Positions 1 to 10,400 of a stretch of DNA of 64,000 nucleotides are shown here, in pieces. The position numbers and the translations under genes were made by a program. Below the pieces are notes generated by a model. It worked only from the letters and a program-made list of their open reading frames with translations, ran no database searches and had not been told where the DNA came from. How positions within the stretch are numbered: position 1 is the stretch's first letter; each line of letters starts with the position of its first letter. This DNA is from Actinomycetaceae bacterium. GTDB lineage: Bacteria > Actinomycetota > Actinomycetes > Actinomycetales > Actinomycetaceae. The DNA lies in assembly GCA_030524055.1 (NCBI GenBank), contig JAUNHH010000003.1, forward strand, positions 62,001 to 126,000, in the 5' to 3' direction.

Positions 1-1
1 T

Positions 2-196
2 CCGGGAACTATTACCCACCAGACTCGCGCATCTGCGGCAATACAGACCCCTGCAGCGCTCGCGGCCCCAACCGAGGTGGTGATTCCGCGGCAGGTTCTC
101 CGCACTGGAACTAATGTGATTGCGGTAGAAAGCCATCTGAACTATAAGAACAGCCGAAATATGACTTTCCAGGCCACAGTGATTCAGAAGCCATAG
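2..196 (+). CDS. C-terminal fragment of a secreted fibrinogen-like/propeller family protein (5' end outside window)
   Basis: This open frame runs from the window edge to a TAG at 194-196 and encodes about 64 residues. The last 28 residues match the C-terminus of the next complete protein (427-3297) at 23 positions, including the shared stretch NVIAVE-HLNYK-SRNMTFQAT. The match continues upstream through TRA-A and the (V/T)IPR segment. It is therefore the end of a tandem paralogue sharing at least the C-terminal beta-sandwich domain. Nothing can be said about its N-terminus. Function is unknown; a surface or secreted role is inferred from the neighbour. Confidence 0.8.
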   Translation, partial: PGTITHQTRASAAIQTPAALAAPTEVVIPRQVLRTGTNVIAVESHLNYKNSRNMTFQATVIQKP

Positions 197-200
197 AAGC

Positions 201-239
201 AGATGGGACTCATGTGCAGCTGTGTCATGAGTCCCGTCT
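201..239 (+). terminator. Stem-loop after the first gene
   Basis: GGGACTCATG (205-214) pairs with CATGAGTCCC (226-235), and the stem extends by about four pairs on each side across an 11-base loop. It begins five bases after the stop codon. The run of T (about 245-248) starts a few bases beyond the stem, so it is a weak or imperfect intrinsic terminator. The remaining bases to 426 hold the leader and probable promoter of the next gene; no other gene is visible there. Confidence 0.6.
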
Positions 240-426
240 CACCATTTTTACCCAGTAAGGGTGTGATCTGGGCAAAGGAAATTTGTGACCGGGTCAGAGG
301 CGGAATTTCAGTGCTTTCGGGCCCAATGGCTGTTGCTGGTATTAAATACGGCGATCAGAATGGGTGTGTCACTATTGATATTCCCGTGCTTACCAGCCGG
401 GAAAAATTTCTGTCTAATGAGGTCAC

Positions 427-3297
427 ATGTCCCGTCCTCGCCGTGCGGCTACCCTTGCCGCTGCCTTTATTCTCTGCGCCGTTGGTGAATTTGCGCCACT
501 GTCATCGGCTAGAGCTGATGTTCCCAATGTGCATGATGGTCGTTCTCCTGCAACGGCTGCCGCCTCCTGCTGGGAAATCAAACAAAATGACCCGCGGTCA
601 GCAGATGGTACCTACTGGCTGCTGACTCCCACAATGAATGCCCCTGAGCAATTCTTCTGTGACCAAACCTCAGATGGTGGGGGATGGGTTCTTATTGGAC
701 GCGGACGCGAAGGGTGGGATACCTATGCCCGCGGCGAGGGTGACCCTGCGGCGCTACGAACACGTGAACGCGGGCCCCAAAACCTCTCTACCGTACAGCT
801 CTCTGAAGAGAAAGTTAATGGTCTTCTTGGCGGCGTTTCGGTAAAAGATCAACGTGATCCCATTCGAGTGATTCGTGCAACCGATAGCCAGGGAAGCCGC
901 TGGCAAACCCTGAATTTCACATTCCCGCGGATGCTCGGCTTTGAATGGTCATTCCGCTCCCATCACCCAGGATCTGTCACTATTGAAGGTCGCTGGCAGC
1001 GTTCCTTTGAGGGACTGACCCAACTCATGGGCCTTGATAACGGCTGGTATGGGGTGGATATGTCAATTAATGCGACGACAAAGTATCTTCTTGGCTTTGC
1101 TTACGGCCGTAATGTTCGAGCCGGTTCAACCGACCCGGGAGACTTCCTTTATCGCGATAGTGGGGCCGTTCTGCCTTATGCGGAGGTCTATGTGCGTCCG
1201 CAGTTGACCTCAGATCAGGGTTTTACTGCCATTGAAGACTCCGGTACCCCGGAAAAGTTGGTACCAGCAACAGTTTCTGACCAGGCCACACCAACCACCT
1301 GGGGTGTGGTGGGAAACCTCAATGGGCGCACTGCTGAAGGTAATGCCCCGGTCCAGGCTTTTGCCCAGATTGGTTCCACTATTTTTGTGGGCGGCAACTT
1401 TACTGGCGTGCAGCAAGGCTCTCAGGGAAGCCAAACGCGACGCACAGCATTGGCAGCCTTTAATTCGACCACAGGGGAATTTATCCCCGGCTTTAATGCC
1501 ACCTTTAATGGCCAGGTCAAAGACCTCGCCGCTATGCCTGATGGGAATCTCCTTGTTGCTGGCGATTTCACCCAGGTCAATGGCGCGCGCCATGTGGGTA
1601 CCGTCTTACTCGACCCCAATACGGGAGCCACTATTGACTCCTGGGATCTACAGCTGACTAACCGTGCCTCCGCAGCTGGCGGTATGGTTTCTGTCCGCGC
1701 GATTGATCGCGATGGAGATCAGGTCTACATCGGCGGCGCCTTTACTCATATGAGTGGCGGCGGAGCAGACAATGTCTATGCGCGTAATGCGGGACGTGTG
1801 TCTGCAGCTGGGAAACCAGACCGTGGGTGGAATCCTGATTTCAATGGCACCCTAATGGATCTGGATGCTTCTAAAGATTCCTCCCGCCTCTATGCTGCCG
1901 GGCACTTTACCCGCACCAAAACCACTGAGGTCGTTAAGGCCGCCGCAATCTCTACTGCGCCCGGAGCCGATCCTGCGTTGCCTTTCACCTTCCAACCGTC
2001 CTATTGGGATTCGCGGGGCATTTACCAGCAGGCCGTGGTCGATACCGGATCACTGGTGTTCTTTGGTGGAGCCCAGCACTCTGTTTTCGGCCATGATCCG
2101 GCCTCAATGCGCCGAGTCTCTGGGTCAATTACCGTTGACAATGGTGGAGACTTCCAGGCACTGGCCTCCGATGGCACTGTGTTGTACGGCGGATGCCACT
2201 GCTTTGATCGCGCCTATGAAAACGCCTATAACTTCGAAGACGTTTCCGGATTTAGCCGCGCAACGCGCGTCCAGGGCTTAGGTGCATGGGATGCCGCCAC
2301 CGGCGCCCTCTACTCGTGGGCACCCTATCGTTTGCGTTCCAATAATGCGGGTGCCTGGGAACTTTTTGTTGCCGAGGACGGGGCCCTGTGGGTTGGAGGA
2401 GACTTTACTGGATCCATTAATACCAAGGGCCGTAATCAGTGGAATGGTGGCTGGGCTCGCTATGGCGCTCGCGACCGTGTGGCTCCTGCCGTACCTGCCG
2501 GACAGCAGGCCACCGATGCCGGCAATGGTCAGGCCACGCTTAAATGGCAGGGCGTAGAAGGAGCTGTCCGCTACCAGGTCCTCCGCGATGATCGCGTGGT
2601 TGGTGAAGCCAGCGAAACGACGATCACGGTACCGGGAGATACCTCTAGCCGCTTCTTTATTCGCGCCGTTGATGCAGAGGGCAATATTGGCCCCTCCACC
2701 GCGGTAGTGCGTGTGGGCGATAAAGCTCCCGAGGCGCCACAGACTCCGGAAACTCCAAAAACCCCACAGGCTCCAGATAACAACCCCAATAATGCGGCAC
2801 TGATTGCCGATGGGGCGACCTGGCAGTACTACTACGGTGAGCAGGCTCCTGCTGCTAACTGGATGAAACCCGAGTTTGACGCTGCCTCCTGGCAAAAAGG
2901 TGCCGCGCCCCTGGGTTACGGCTCTGATGGCCTGGGCACCACCTTTGAACCGCTTCAATCCCGGCCGGTAGCCTCCTACTACCGCACGTCATTTGAACTG
3001 GGCAATCCCAAAGACGGTGGGGATCTGGTCCTGTCTTATGTGGCCGATGATGGGGCAGCGGTGTACGTCAATGGCACCGAGGTTTCACGCACTCGCCTAT
3101 CGGATGGAGCTTTGAGCCATAACACCCGGGCGAATGCGTCAGTGACCACCGCTGCTGCACGTGGGTCCCGGGTTGAGGTGACGATTCCACGCGACCTGCT
3201 CAAGGAAGGCGCCAATGTGATTGCAGTGGAGACACACCTGAACTACAAGAGCAGCCGGAATATGACCTTCCAGGCGACCCTGAGCCAAAAACCCTAG
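427..3297 (+). CDS. Secreted fibrinogen-like / beta-propeller / fn3 multidomain protein
   Basis: A 956-residue protein with an N-terminal signal peptide (MSRPRR, a hydrophobic stretch to about residue 28, then SARA|D). Residues about 47-260 resemble a fibrinogen C-terminal-like domain (SCWEIK, CDQTSDGGGWVLIGRG). Residues about 290-690 carry repeats of the type VGGNFT, VAGDFTQV, IGGAFTHM and AAGHFTR, which suggest a beta-propeller. An fn3-like domain (about 695-775), a Pro-rich linker rich in TP and AP, and a C-terminal beta-sandwich (about 805-956) follow. No LPXTG or membrane anchor is visible, so it is probably secreted or non-covalently attached. The start is ATG 427 with GAGG just upstream. 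It follows a paralogue in tandem. A glycan- or host-binding role is plausible from the fibrinogen-like fold but is inference. Confidence 0.75.
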   Translation: MSRPRRAATLAAAFILCAVGEFAPLSSARADVPNVHDGRSPATAAASCWEIKQNDPRSADGTYWLLTPTMNAPEQFFCDQTSDGGGWVLIGRGREGWDTYARGEGDPAALRTRERGPQNLSTVQLSEEKVNGLLGGVSVKDQRDPIRVIRATDSQGSRWQTLNFTFPRMLGFEWSFRSHHPGSVTIEGRWQRSFEGLTQLMGLDNGWYGVDMSINATTKYLLGFAYGRNVRAGSTDPGDFLYRDSGAVLPYAEVYVRPQLTSDQGFTAIEDSGTPEKLVPATVSDQATPTTWGVVGNLNGRTAEGNAPVQAFAQIGSTIFVGGNFTGVQQGSQGSQTRRTALAAFNSTTGEFIPGFNATFNGQVKDLAAMPDGNLLVAGDFTQVNGARHVGTVLLDPNTGATIDSWDLQLTNRASAAGGMVSVRAIDRDGDQVYIGGAFTHMSGGGADNVYARNAGRVSAAGKPDRGWNPDFNGTLMDLDASKDSSRLYAAGHFTRTKTTEVVKAAAISTAPGADPALPFTFQPSYWDSRGIYQQAVVDTGSLVFFGGAQHSVFGHDPASMRRVSGSITVDNGGDFQALASDGTVLYGGCHCFDRAYENAYNFEDVSGFSRATRVQGLGAWDAATGALYSWAPYRLRSNNAGAWELFVAEDGALWVGGDFTGSINTKGRNQWNGGWARYGARDRVAPAVPAGQQATDAGNGQATLKWQGVEGAVRYQVLRDDRVVGEASETTITVPGDTSSRFFIRAVDAEGNIGPSTAVVRVGDKAPEAPQTPETPKTPQAPDNNPNNAALIADGATWQYYYGEQAPAANWMKPEFDAASWQKGAAPLGYGSDGLGTTFEPLQSRPVASYYRTSFELGNPKDGGDLVLSYVADDGAAVYVNGTEVSRTRLSDGALSHNTRANASVTTAAARGSRVEVTIPRDLLKEGANVIAVETHLNYKSSRNMTFQATLSQKP

Positions 3298-3319
3298 AGT
3301 CGGGTAACTGGATAGCGAA

Positions 3320-3355
3320 ACACCAGCCACGGGGAATCCGTGGCTGGTGTTTTTT
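3320..3355. terminator. Strong intrinsic terminator between convergent genes
   Basis: A 13-bp stem (ACACCAGCCACGG against CCGTGGCTGGTGT) with a five-base loop is followed directly by TTTTT. It ends the secreted-protein gene on the + strand. The sugar transferase gene converges from the other side. Confidence 0.92.
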
Positions 3356-3373
3356 GCTAATTTTCGGGCCTCT

Positions 3374-4900
3374 TTAGTACGCGCCGTCTTGGCGCAGAAC
3401 TACACGCACTGTCTGCATGAGGATCCACAGGTCGAAACTAAAAGAGCGGTGCTCGACATAGTGCAGATCCAGACGAATAGCTTCAGGCCAGGACAGATTC
3501 GACCGGCCTGAGACTTGCCATAGACCTGTCATTCCGGGGCGCACATTAAATTTCCTCATGACGCGAGGCTCATAAAGGGCGACTTCACGCGGCAGGGGAG
3601 GGCGCGGTCCGACCAAGGACATATGACCCCACCACACATTAAAGAGCTGGGGGAGTTCGTCAATACTGGTCCGACGGAGGAAACGACCAATTTTGGTGAC
3701 GCGGGGATCGTCTTTGAGTTTGAAGAGGATGCCCGTATCGGGATCGTCTTCATCGCCAGTGCGTCCAGCGCGCAGTGCCCGTTCTTTTTCGCGCAATTCT
3801 TGGAGCCGTGCCTCAGCATCCACCGCCATTGTGCGGAACTTCACCATAGGGAAGGTTGCCCCACCGCGCCCCACACGTTGCTGGAAGAAGAAGGCGGGGC
3901 CTCCGTCCTCGTGACGAATGAGGAAGTAGAGAATAATCCATAGTGGAGAGAGCATGAGGATTAAAAGGGAAGACACCGCGATATCGAAAAGACGGTGGAG
4001 AATGCTTTCCACTAAGGAATCACGGCGTGCTTCAGTGCGTGCAATAGCTAATCCGGGTGCGGTAACAACCTCGATTAAATCTGGGGCGAAATCTGCTGGC
4101 TCCATAACGAGATCCAGATTCATTCCCTCATTTTCTAATTGCCAGCGGAAATCCTGAAGGTCAGTAAAGTCAGGAATGGTGGTTGTTGTCAGTAAAAGAA
4201 CTGTTGCCCCACAGTCGCGCATAGCATTGAGGATCTCGTCAATATGCTCGCTGAGATATCCGGGGGTGAGAGGGAAATGGTCATCCCAATCGAGTAAGCC
4301 CACCAGGCGGATATTCAATGCGCGCTCATTCTGTTTCAGCAGTGCTTCCATTGGCGCAGCTGAAGAGTGAGGGGCAAAGAGTAGACCCTTTGGTTGGCGT
4401 GACTCGAGAAAATTCTCAAAGAGGCGCCAAATCATATGGACAGCAGCAACTAAACAGAGGCCAGGAATCGTAGCTCGATAAGGATCGGGGAGATTCCCTA
4501 AAGTGCCAGTTGTCGCGGCAAAAGCAAAAAGGCCGTAGACAATTAGTGCCAGGGTAATAAATTTCAGGGGGTGGCGAAAGGGGGTAATTAAACGACGTCG
4601 CGTGTGAATACCCGATAAAAGGAAAGCAATAACCCACAGGGTCATTGAGGTAAAAAATGCGTGGGCGTGAGTACTTGCCAGTGCCTGGCCGACAATTGTC
4701 AAAACACCAACAGCGTCTTGGCCGCGTAAATCTCCCAATGGTGGCGCAATAAGTATTGCAATGGGGAAAGCGACCGCTAAAGAATCAACAATAAGGAGTG
4801 ACCCTGCAGCGACACCGGGGCGAGTCGTCCAACGAGAGGCAGAAGCGCGATCTGCCGCCGCCTCTGGACGTGCGCGCCGAGCAAGGGTGTCCTGTGTCAT
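3374..4900 (-). CDS. Polyprenyl-phosphate sugar-1-phosphate transferase (exopolysaccharide initiating glycosyltransferase)
   Basis: A 508-residue membrane protein. The N-terminal half has several hydrophobic helices, then a soluble Rossmann-like region. The C-terminal third is a complete bacterial sugar transferase domain: the amphipathic entry helix RLFDIAVSSLLILMLSPLW, then QRVGRGG, the basic KFRTM motif, DELPQLFNV, MSLVGPRP and GLWQVSGRS. Enzymes of this WbaP/CpsE class move a hexose-1-phosphate from a UDP-sugar to undecaprenyl phosphate at the inner membrane face, which starts a capsule or exopolysaccharide repeat unit. The gene stands alone here, but polysaccharide genes occur at 25.5-30.7 kb. 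The 234 bases between its start and the ZTP riboswitch gene must hold divergent promoters. Confidence 0.9.
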   Translation of the reverse strand: MTQDTLARRARPEAAADRASASRWTTRPGVAAGSLLIVDSLAVAFPIAILIAPPLGDLRGQDAVGVLTIVGQALASTHAHAFFTSMTLWVIAFLLSGIHTRRRLITPFRHPLKFITLALIVYGLFAFAATTGTLGNLPDPYRATIPGLCLVAAVHMIWRLFENFLESRQPKGLLFAPHSSAAPMEALLKQNERALNIRLVGLLDWDDHFPLTPGYLSEHIDEILNAMRDCGATVLLLTTTTIPDFTDLQDFRWQLENEGMNLDLVMEPADFAPDLIEVVTAPGLAIARTEARRDSLVESILHRLFDIAVSSLLILMLSPLWIILYFLIRHEDGGPAFFFQQRVGRGGATFPMVKFRTMAVDAEARLQELREKERALRAGRTGDEDDPDTGILFKLKDDPRVTKIGRFLRRTSIDELPQLFNVWWGHMSLVGPRPPLPREVALYEPRVMRKFNVRPGMTGLWQVSGRSNLSWPEAIRLDLHYVEHRSFSFDLWILMQTVRVVLRQDGAY

Positions 4901-5027
4901 TGTTGATTTTCTTAACCGTTCGTTGTGAGTCAGTCAGCGGCACACCACTGTATGCCTTCAACGGAGCATATTCTACCGCCTGTTAGAAGGATTCGCGTGC
5001 AGCAGGGCAGCTCGTTACTGAGATAGA

Positions 5028-5110
5028 GTGGGACTGTCGTGACTGGCGCATAGGTGGGAGACCACCGGGGAGCGAAGAAAAGGTAATGAGGTCGCCCGCC
5101 TGGGCCTCAT
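5028..5110 (+). promoter_or_regulatory. ZTP (pfl) riboswitch upstream of glyA
   Basis: The leader contains the highly conserved pfl/ZTP aptamer elements in order: CGTGACTGGCG (5038-5048), a hairpin GGTGG-GAGA-CCACC (5053-5066), CGGGGAGCGA (5066-5075), then a P3 hairpin ATGAGG (5086-5091) / CCTCAT (5105-5110) whose loop carries CCGCCTGGG, the conserved pseudoknot strand. P1 looks short. ZTP/ZMP riboswitches sense AICAR phosphates that build up when 10-formyl-tetrahydrofolate is short, and normally switch on folate and purine genes. That fits the glyA-folD operon directly downstream. Confidence 0.93.
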
Positions 5111-5118
5111 CGCCGCCT

Positions 5119-5140
5119 CTCACACTGGGCCCAGTGTGAG
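5119..5140 (+). promoter_or_regulatory. Perfect 22-bp palindrome, putative riboswitch expression platform
   Basis: CTCACACTGGG is followed immediately by its complement. The arm GCCCAG (5129-5134) can also pair with CTGGGC (5100-5105), which lies in the riboswitch P3 loop/stem region. The aptamer and the palindrome could thus exclude each other. There is no U-run after the hairpin; the RBS (AGGAGAA) starts 17 bases later. Control by pausing, attenuation or translation is possible. Confidence 0.55.
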
Positions 5141-5165
5141 ATTTCAGCACCTGAGCAGGAGAACC

Positions 5166-6455
5166 ATGGATTCCCTCAATGACATGACATTGGCAGATCT
5201 TGATCCACAGATCCGCTCCGTCCTCGACCAAGAACTTGGCCGCCAGCGCGAAACGCTGGAAATGATTGCCTCCGAGAACTTCGTTCCCCGTGCAATCCTC
5301 GAAACCCAGGGCTCAGTTCTGACCAATAAATACGCCGAAGGCTATCCCGGCAGACGCTATTACGGCGGCTGTGAGTATGTTGATATTGCTGAATCCTTAG
5401 CAATTGAGCGCGCTTTAGAGGTTTTTGGCGGAGATTACGCCAATGTTCAGCCTCATGCAGGTGCGCAGGCCAATGCCGCTGCGCTGATGGCAATGGCAGA
5501 TATTGGTGACACTATTTTGGGTCTTGACCTGGCCCATGGTGGCCACCTCACCCACGGCATGCGGATTAACTTCTCTGGCAAGAACTACAACGCTGTTGCC
5601 TACGGCGTGAACCGCGAAAGCGGCCGTATTGAAATGGATGAAGTCCGCGAAGCGGCACTACGCGAAAAACCTGCTGTCATTATTGCGGGCTGGTCTGCCT
5701 ACCCCCGCCACCTTGACTTCCAGGCCTTCCGTCAGATCGCTGACGAGGTCGGAGCTGCTCTATGGGTAGATATGGCTCACTTTGCCGGCCTTGTCGCCGC
5801 GGGGCTACACCCCAATCCGGTTCCCCATGCCGATGTGGTGACCACCACCGTTCATAAAACCCTGGGTGGCCCACGCTCTGGCATGATCCTGTCCTCGCGC
5901 GGCGAGCAGTGGGGCAAGAAATTGAATTCCGCTGTCTTCCCCGGCCAGCAGGGCGGCCCGCTAATGCATGCGATTGCTGCTAAGGCTGTGGCGATGAAAA
6001 TCGCCCAAACTGACGAGTTTAAAGACCGTCAGCGCCGCACCCTTGAAGGGGCCGCGCTACTGGCCGAACGTTTGGGCGCTACCGATGCTCAGCAGGCTGG
6101 AATCGAATTGGTGACCGGCGGCACTGATGTGCACCTCGTCCTCGTTGATCTGGTGAAATCCTCCATTGATGGACGCGACGCCGAAGATCTTCTTCATGAG
6201 GTCGGCATTACTGTCAACCGCAATGCGGTGCCTTTTGATCCTCGCCCACCCATGCGGACCTCGGGCCTGCGTATTGGCACCCCTGCCTTGGCTACGCGCG
6301 GTTTTGATACGGAAGATTTCGCTGAAGTCGCCGATATTATTGCGACCGCCCTGGTTCAGGGCGCAAGTGGCGCCTCAGTGGAGGTGGATGCCCTGCGCCA
6401 GCGCGTTGCCGCCCTGACCGATAAGCATCCTCTATACGTGGGGTTGGACTCATGA
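5166..6455 (+). CDS. glyA: Serine hydroxymethyltransferase
   Basis: 429 residues, a normal length for the family. It converts serine plus tetrahydrofolate to glycine plus 5,10-methylene-THF, a PLP-dependent cytosolic step that supplies one-carbon units. Diagnostic segments are MIASENFV near the N-terminus, [26 protein letters not shown], and the PLP lysine in [13 protein letters not shown] (Lys about 231). ATG 5166 is chosen because AGGAGAA (5157-5163) sits just upstream. A GTG at 5136 would place the start inside the regulatory palindrome. folD follows with an ATGA overlap, and the pair lies behind a ZTP riboswitch. Confidence 0.97.
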   Translation: MDSLNDMTLADLDPQIRSVLDQELGRQRETLEMIASENFVPRAILETQGSVLTNKYAEGYPGRRYYGGCEYVDIAESLAIERALEVFGGDYANVQPHAGAQANAAALMAMADIGDTILGLDLAHGGHLTHGMRINFSGKNYNAVAYGVNRESGRIEMDEVREAALREKPAVIIAGWSAYPRHLDFQAFRQIADEVGAALWVDMAHFAGLVAAGLHPNPVPHADVVTTTVHKTLGGPRSGMILSSRGEQWGKKLNSAVFPGQQGGPLMHAIAAKAVAMKIAQTDEFKDRQRRTLEGAALLAERLGATDAQQAGIELVTGGTDVHLVLVDLVKSSIDGRDAEDLLHEVGITVNRNAVPFDPRPPMRTSGLRIGTPALATRGFDTEDFAEVADIIATALVQGASGASVEVDALRQRVAALTDKHPLYVGLDS

Positions 6456-7363
6456 AAGCGCCATGGGAAGGGTCTGCGCGCATCCTTGACGGGACTGCCA
6501 CGGCGCGGGCAATAAAAGAGGAATTGGCCGAACGAGTTCGTGTTCTTCGCGACGCGGGGATCGTGCCTGGCCTGGGTACGGTTTTAGTTGGATCTGACCC
6601 GGGTTCAGTGGCCTATGTCGCAGGAAAACACCGCGATTGCGCGGAAGTGGGGATTGAATCCATTCGCGTTGACCTGCCGGAAAGTGCCACTCAGGCAGAA
6701 ATTGAGGAGGCCATTGACCGTCTCAACGCTGACCCTGCGTGCACCGGGTATATCGTCCAATTACCCCTGCCCAAAGGGATTGATACAACGGCGATTTTGG
6801 AGAGAATCGACCCCGATAAAGATGCTGACGGTCTTCACCCGACGAATCTGGGTCGCCTTGTTTTGCGAGCGAGTGGGCCCATTGATTCTCCTCAGCCGTG
6901 CACTCCGCGGGCAGTTATTGAGTTGATGGAACGTCACGGTATTGACCTGAATGGGAAAGATGTCTGCGTCATTGGGCGCGGGGTCACCGTTGGTCGCTCT
7001 ATTGCCTTGTTGCTGACGCGTCGTGCGGTCAATGCCACGGTGACGTTATGTCATACGGGTACCGTTGACCTGGCGGAAAAAGTGCGCCGTGCAGATATTG
7101 TCGTTGCCGCTACTGGTGCTGCTGGCCTGATCACACGAGAGATGGTCCGCCCTGGTGCCATCGTCCTTGATGTCGGGGTCAGTCGCACCATTGACGAGGG
7201 CGGGAAAGCGCGCCTGAAAGGGGATATTGCCGATGGTGTCGATGAGGTGGCATCGTGGCTTTCTCCGAACCCAGGTGGGGTAGGGCCAATGACACGCGCC
7301 TTACTTGTGACCAATGTTGTTGAAGCCGCTGAGCGTCAAGTGGATGCTCATAGGGCACAATAA
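6452..7363 (+). CDS. folD: Bifunctional methylene-THF dehydrogenase / methenyl-THF cyclohydrolase
   Basis: 303 residues. FolD oxidises 5,10-methylene-THF with NADP and hydrolyses the product to 10-formyl-THF, used for purine and formyl-Met-tRNA synthesis. Visible family motifs are the substrate-lysine segment [14 protein letters not shown], the [10 protein letters not shown] block, DKDADGLHP, and the dinucleotide-binding [11 protein letters not shown], with a C-terminal [12 protein letters not shown] signature. It starts at ATG 6452, overlapping the glyA stop by four bases, so the two are translationally coupled. It uses the methylene-THF made by GlyA, a good fit to ZTP control. Confidence 0.97.
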   Translation: MKAPWEGSARILDGTATARAIKEELAERVRVLRDAGIVPGLGTVLVGSDPGSVAYVAGKHRDCAEVGIESIRVDLPESATQAEIEEAIDRLNADPACTGYIVQLPLPKGIDTTAILERIDPDKDADGLHPTNLGRLVLRASGPIDSPQPCTPRAVIELMERHGIDLNGKDVCVIGRGVTVGRSIALLLTRRAVNATVTLCHTGTVDLAEKVRRADIVVAATGAAGLITREMVRPGAIVLDVGVSRTIDEGGKARLKGDIADGVDEVASWLSPNPGGVGPMTRALLVTNVVEAAERQVDAHRAQ

Positions 7364-7389
7364 GTTGTACAAGTAACCATCCCCACTTC

Positions 7390-7438
7390 TTCCGGGTGGT
7401 CAGAGTTTACCTCTGCTAGGTAAACTCTGGCTCCGGAA
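7390..7438. promoter_or_regulatory. Large stem-loop with repeated AGTTTACC boxes before the Ig-like gene
   Basis: CAGAGTTTACC (7401-7411) and GGTAAACTCTG (7419-7429) form an 11-bp perfect stem with a seven-base loop. TTCCGG (7390-7395) and CCGGAA (7433-7438) can extend it across bulges. There is no T-run. A third AGTTTACC lies at 7465-7472, a few bases before the RBS of the next gene. It may be a transcription end for folD, an operator, or a leader structure. Confidence 0.55.
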
Positions 7439-7491
7439 CCTCTGTGTATGGCGAGGTCAGAACCAGTTTACCTAATGGAAAGGAGGAGTGT

Positions 7492-10400
7492 ATGTCCCCC
7501 CAGACCCCTCGGCGTCGCGTTGTTGAGCTCCTTCTTGGTATTGCCTGTGTGGCTGCTCTCGTTATTGCCATTGTTAATCCTGGAGTTCACTCCACCCAGG
7601 TCGAACTGAATGATGCGGGGGTGTGGGTGACCAATGCTGAACGGCAGATGGTGGCCCACCTTAACCCTGTCTCTCATTCTGTTGATTCTGCTCTTTATAC
7701 TGCCACCCCTCGCGTTGATCTCTTCCAAAAAGGGGAACAGGTTTTTGTTTCTGAAAATGAATCGCGAACTCTATCTAAAGTCGATGTTGCTCGAACGACT
7801 TTAGAAGCGGGTATTACCAATCCTCGGATGCGCCCCGTTGTTCATGGTGATTGGCTCGCTCTGAACGATATTCAATCGGGAATGGTGTGGCGGCAAGACT
7901 CTGCTACCCCAGCAGTTGTCGATCCTGCTTCCGCCCCCGATATTTCCGGTGTTCCCGGAGCCGAAGTGGCCTTTGCCTCCGATGGCACCCTCTATGCCGC
8001 GTCAATTCAGAGTCGCACCATTGTCTCTTTACCGCGTGACGCTGCCCCGGGTAAAGGATCAGTTCGGGAATTGGATGTCGCTGAAGGTACTGAGGGCATT
8101 CAGATTGCCACCATCGGCACCCACTTTGTCGTTCTGGACCTGACCCATAAACAACTGCATATGCCTGACGGGCGCATTGTTGATATCCCAGGTGACACTG
8201 TCGCCCTACAAGAAAGCGGGCCGGAGGCGACCTCCGCCCTCGTTGCGACATCTGAGGGCCTTCTTTCTGTACCTTTCGCGAAGGAAGAACCCACCCTTAA
8301 AGCTTCCTCCACGCCAGGTGGCGTTGCTGTACGGCCAGCTCGCGTTGATAACTGCACCTATGGAGCGTGGACGGGTACCGGCGCATTCCTTCGTGACTGT
8401 GGAGATGACGCTCACGACGTTGAATTGAAAGTCGATACCTTAGCGGGTGCGTCACACACAGTTTTTCGTGTGAACCGGTCAACGATTGTTCTCAATGATA
8501 TTGACAAGGGCACATTGTGGCTTCCTGATGAGCAAATGCTCCTCGTTGATGACTGGGAAAAAGTCGATTCCGATCTGAAATCAGAAACAGAAGAAGATGA
8601 AGACGATTCGGTGGATAACGCCTCCGATATTGCCCAACCAGAACGCCATGAAGACAATACGGACCCTACCGCTGCTGATGATGAGCTCGGCGTGCGCCCA
8701 GGTCGCAGCAATGTCCTGCCCGTCCTCCTCAATGACTCTGACCCCGATGGCGATGTCCTGACCGTATCTGAAGTGGGGGAGAGTGACCTTGGCACGGTGT
8801 CATTAATTCGCCAAGGGGAAGCCCTCCAAATTGATGTCCCCGCGGATAAAAGCGGACAGGGCGAATTTGAATACACCATTTCTGATGGGCGCGGAGGAAG
8901 TGCCAAAGCGCGAGTCCGTATTACTGTGCGCGAACCCGGAGAAAACTCTGCCCCGGTGCAAACGGTCAAACAGTCCCTGTCTTTAGGGGCAGGCCGGACA
9001 ACCACCATTAATGCCCTAGCGAATTGGTATGACCCTGACGCTGATCCCTATTTTCTTCATGGCATTCACGGGCCCGAAGGTTTTACTCTGAATCACCAAT
9101 CAACAGGTGCCGTTGATATTACTGAAGTTGGTCATGGGCCGGGCCAAAACTCCCTCAATGTTGCTGTGTCTGACGGAAAAGACCGCGGCGAAGGGCAAGT
9201 TCAGGTCAATGTTGCCGATGCGAATAATCAGGCACCCGTGACAAATGCTGACCATGTCATTGTGGCAGTTGGTGCCTCAACCACTGTGGCGCCAATGGCG
9301 AATGACACGGATCCTAATGGCGATCCCCTGCAGCTGGTCCAAGTCACCACGAATTCTGAAGGAGTGGGGGCCCATATTAACTCCACCCTCGGTACCGTGA
9401 CATTAACGGGTGTCCATGCGGGTACCTATTACCTGGACTATTCCATTACTGATGGTCCAACAGCTGCTACTGGCATTATTCGTGTTGATGTCGTCGAAGC
9501 GGAAACACAAACCCCACCCACTGCTGTTGACGATATCGGTGTCTTGCCTGACACCGGCCAAGTTCTCGTTGATCTGCTGGCTAATGACTCTGACCCCTCC
9601 GGCGGAGTGCTTACTGTTGGCGCTGTGGAAATCCCTGAGGGATCGCCGCTCAGCGTGTCATTAATCGACCGCCATATTGCGCGTATTAGCGCCCCCCGGG
9701 GCCTCACCCAAGCCGAGACCTTTACCTATACAGTGTCCAATTCTGCGGGAACAACACGGGCAACAGTGACTGTGGTTCCCGGGGGCGCTTTAGACCCGAA
9801 TGCTCCCCCCCAATTAAAAGACGATATTCTTGTTGTCCGTTCAGGAGATGTCGCCGGAGTTTCTGTCCTTGATAACGATTCTTCTCCGGGTGGTTTGGAT
9901 TTAACCATCTCTAATGAGCTACAAAAAGATATTGCCCCTGATATGGGCACTGTTTTCCTTTCTGGCGATGAAGTTCGTGTCCGTGGTGGTGCAACTCCTG
10001 GTAATGGCGTTATTACCTATACGGTGACGGATTCTGCAGGAAATGTGGCTTCAGCCCATATTTCACTCATGGTTATTGGGGTGGATCCGGAAACAAATAC
10101 TGCGCCCCGCCCTCGTGACATAATTTCGCGCACCAGCGCAGGACAAGAAGTCACTATTCCCATTCCCCTTGAAGGAATTGACGCCGAAGGTGACTCGGTT
10201 TCCCTGATTGGCGCCGGATCGTCCCCCACAATGGGCGCACTCGACGTGGGCGCTTCCTCTATTACCTACACCCCAGCGGAAACAGCTGTTGGTACCGACA
10301 CCTTTACCTATATTGTCGAAGACCGTCTGGGGAAAATCGCGACAGGAACAGTGCGCGTAGGAATCAGCCCCCGCGACTCTCTTAACCACGATCCTGTGGC

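Noticed and set aside
2278-2958. Reverse open frame of 226 codons inside the fibrinogen-like gene
   Set aside because: Shadow of the coding frame; the + strand product has clear domains throughout.
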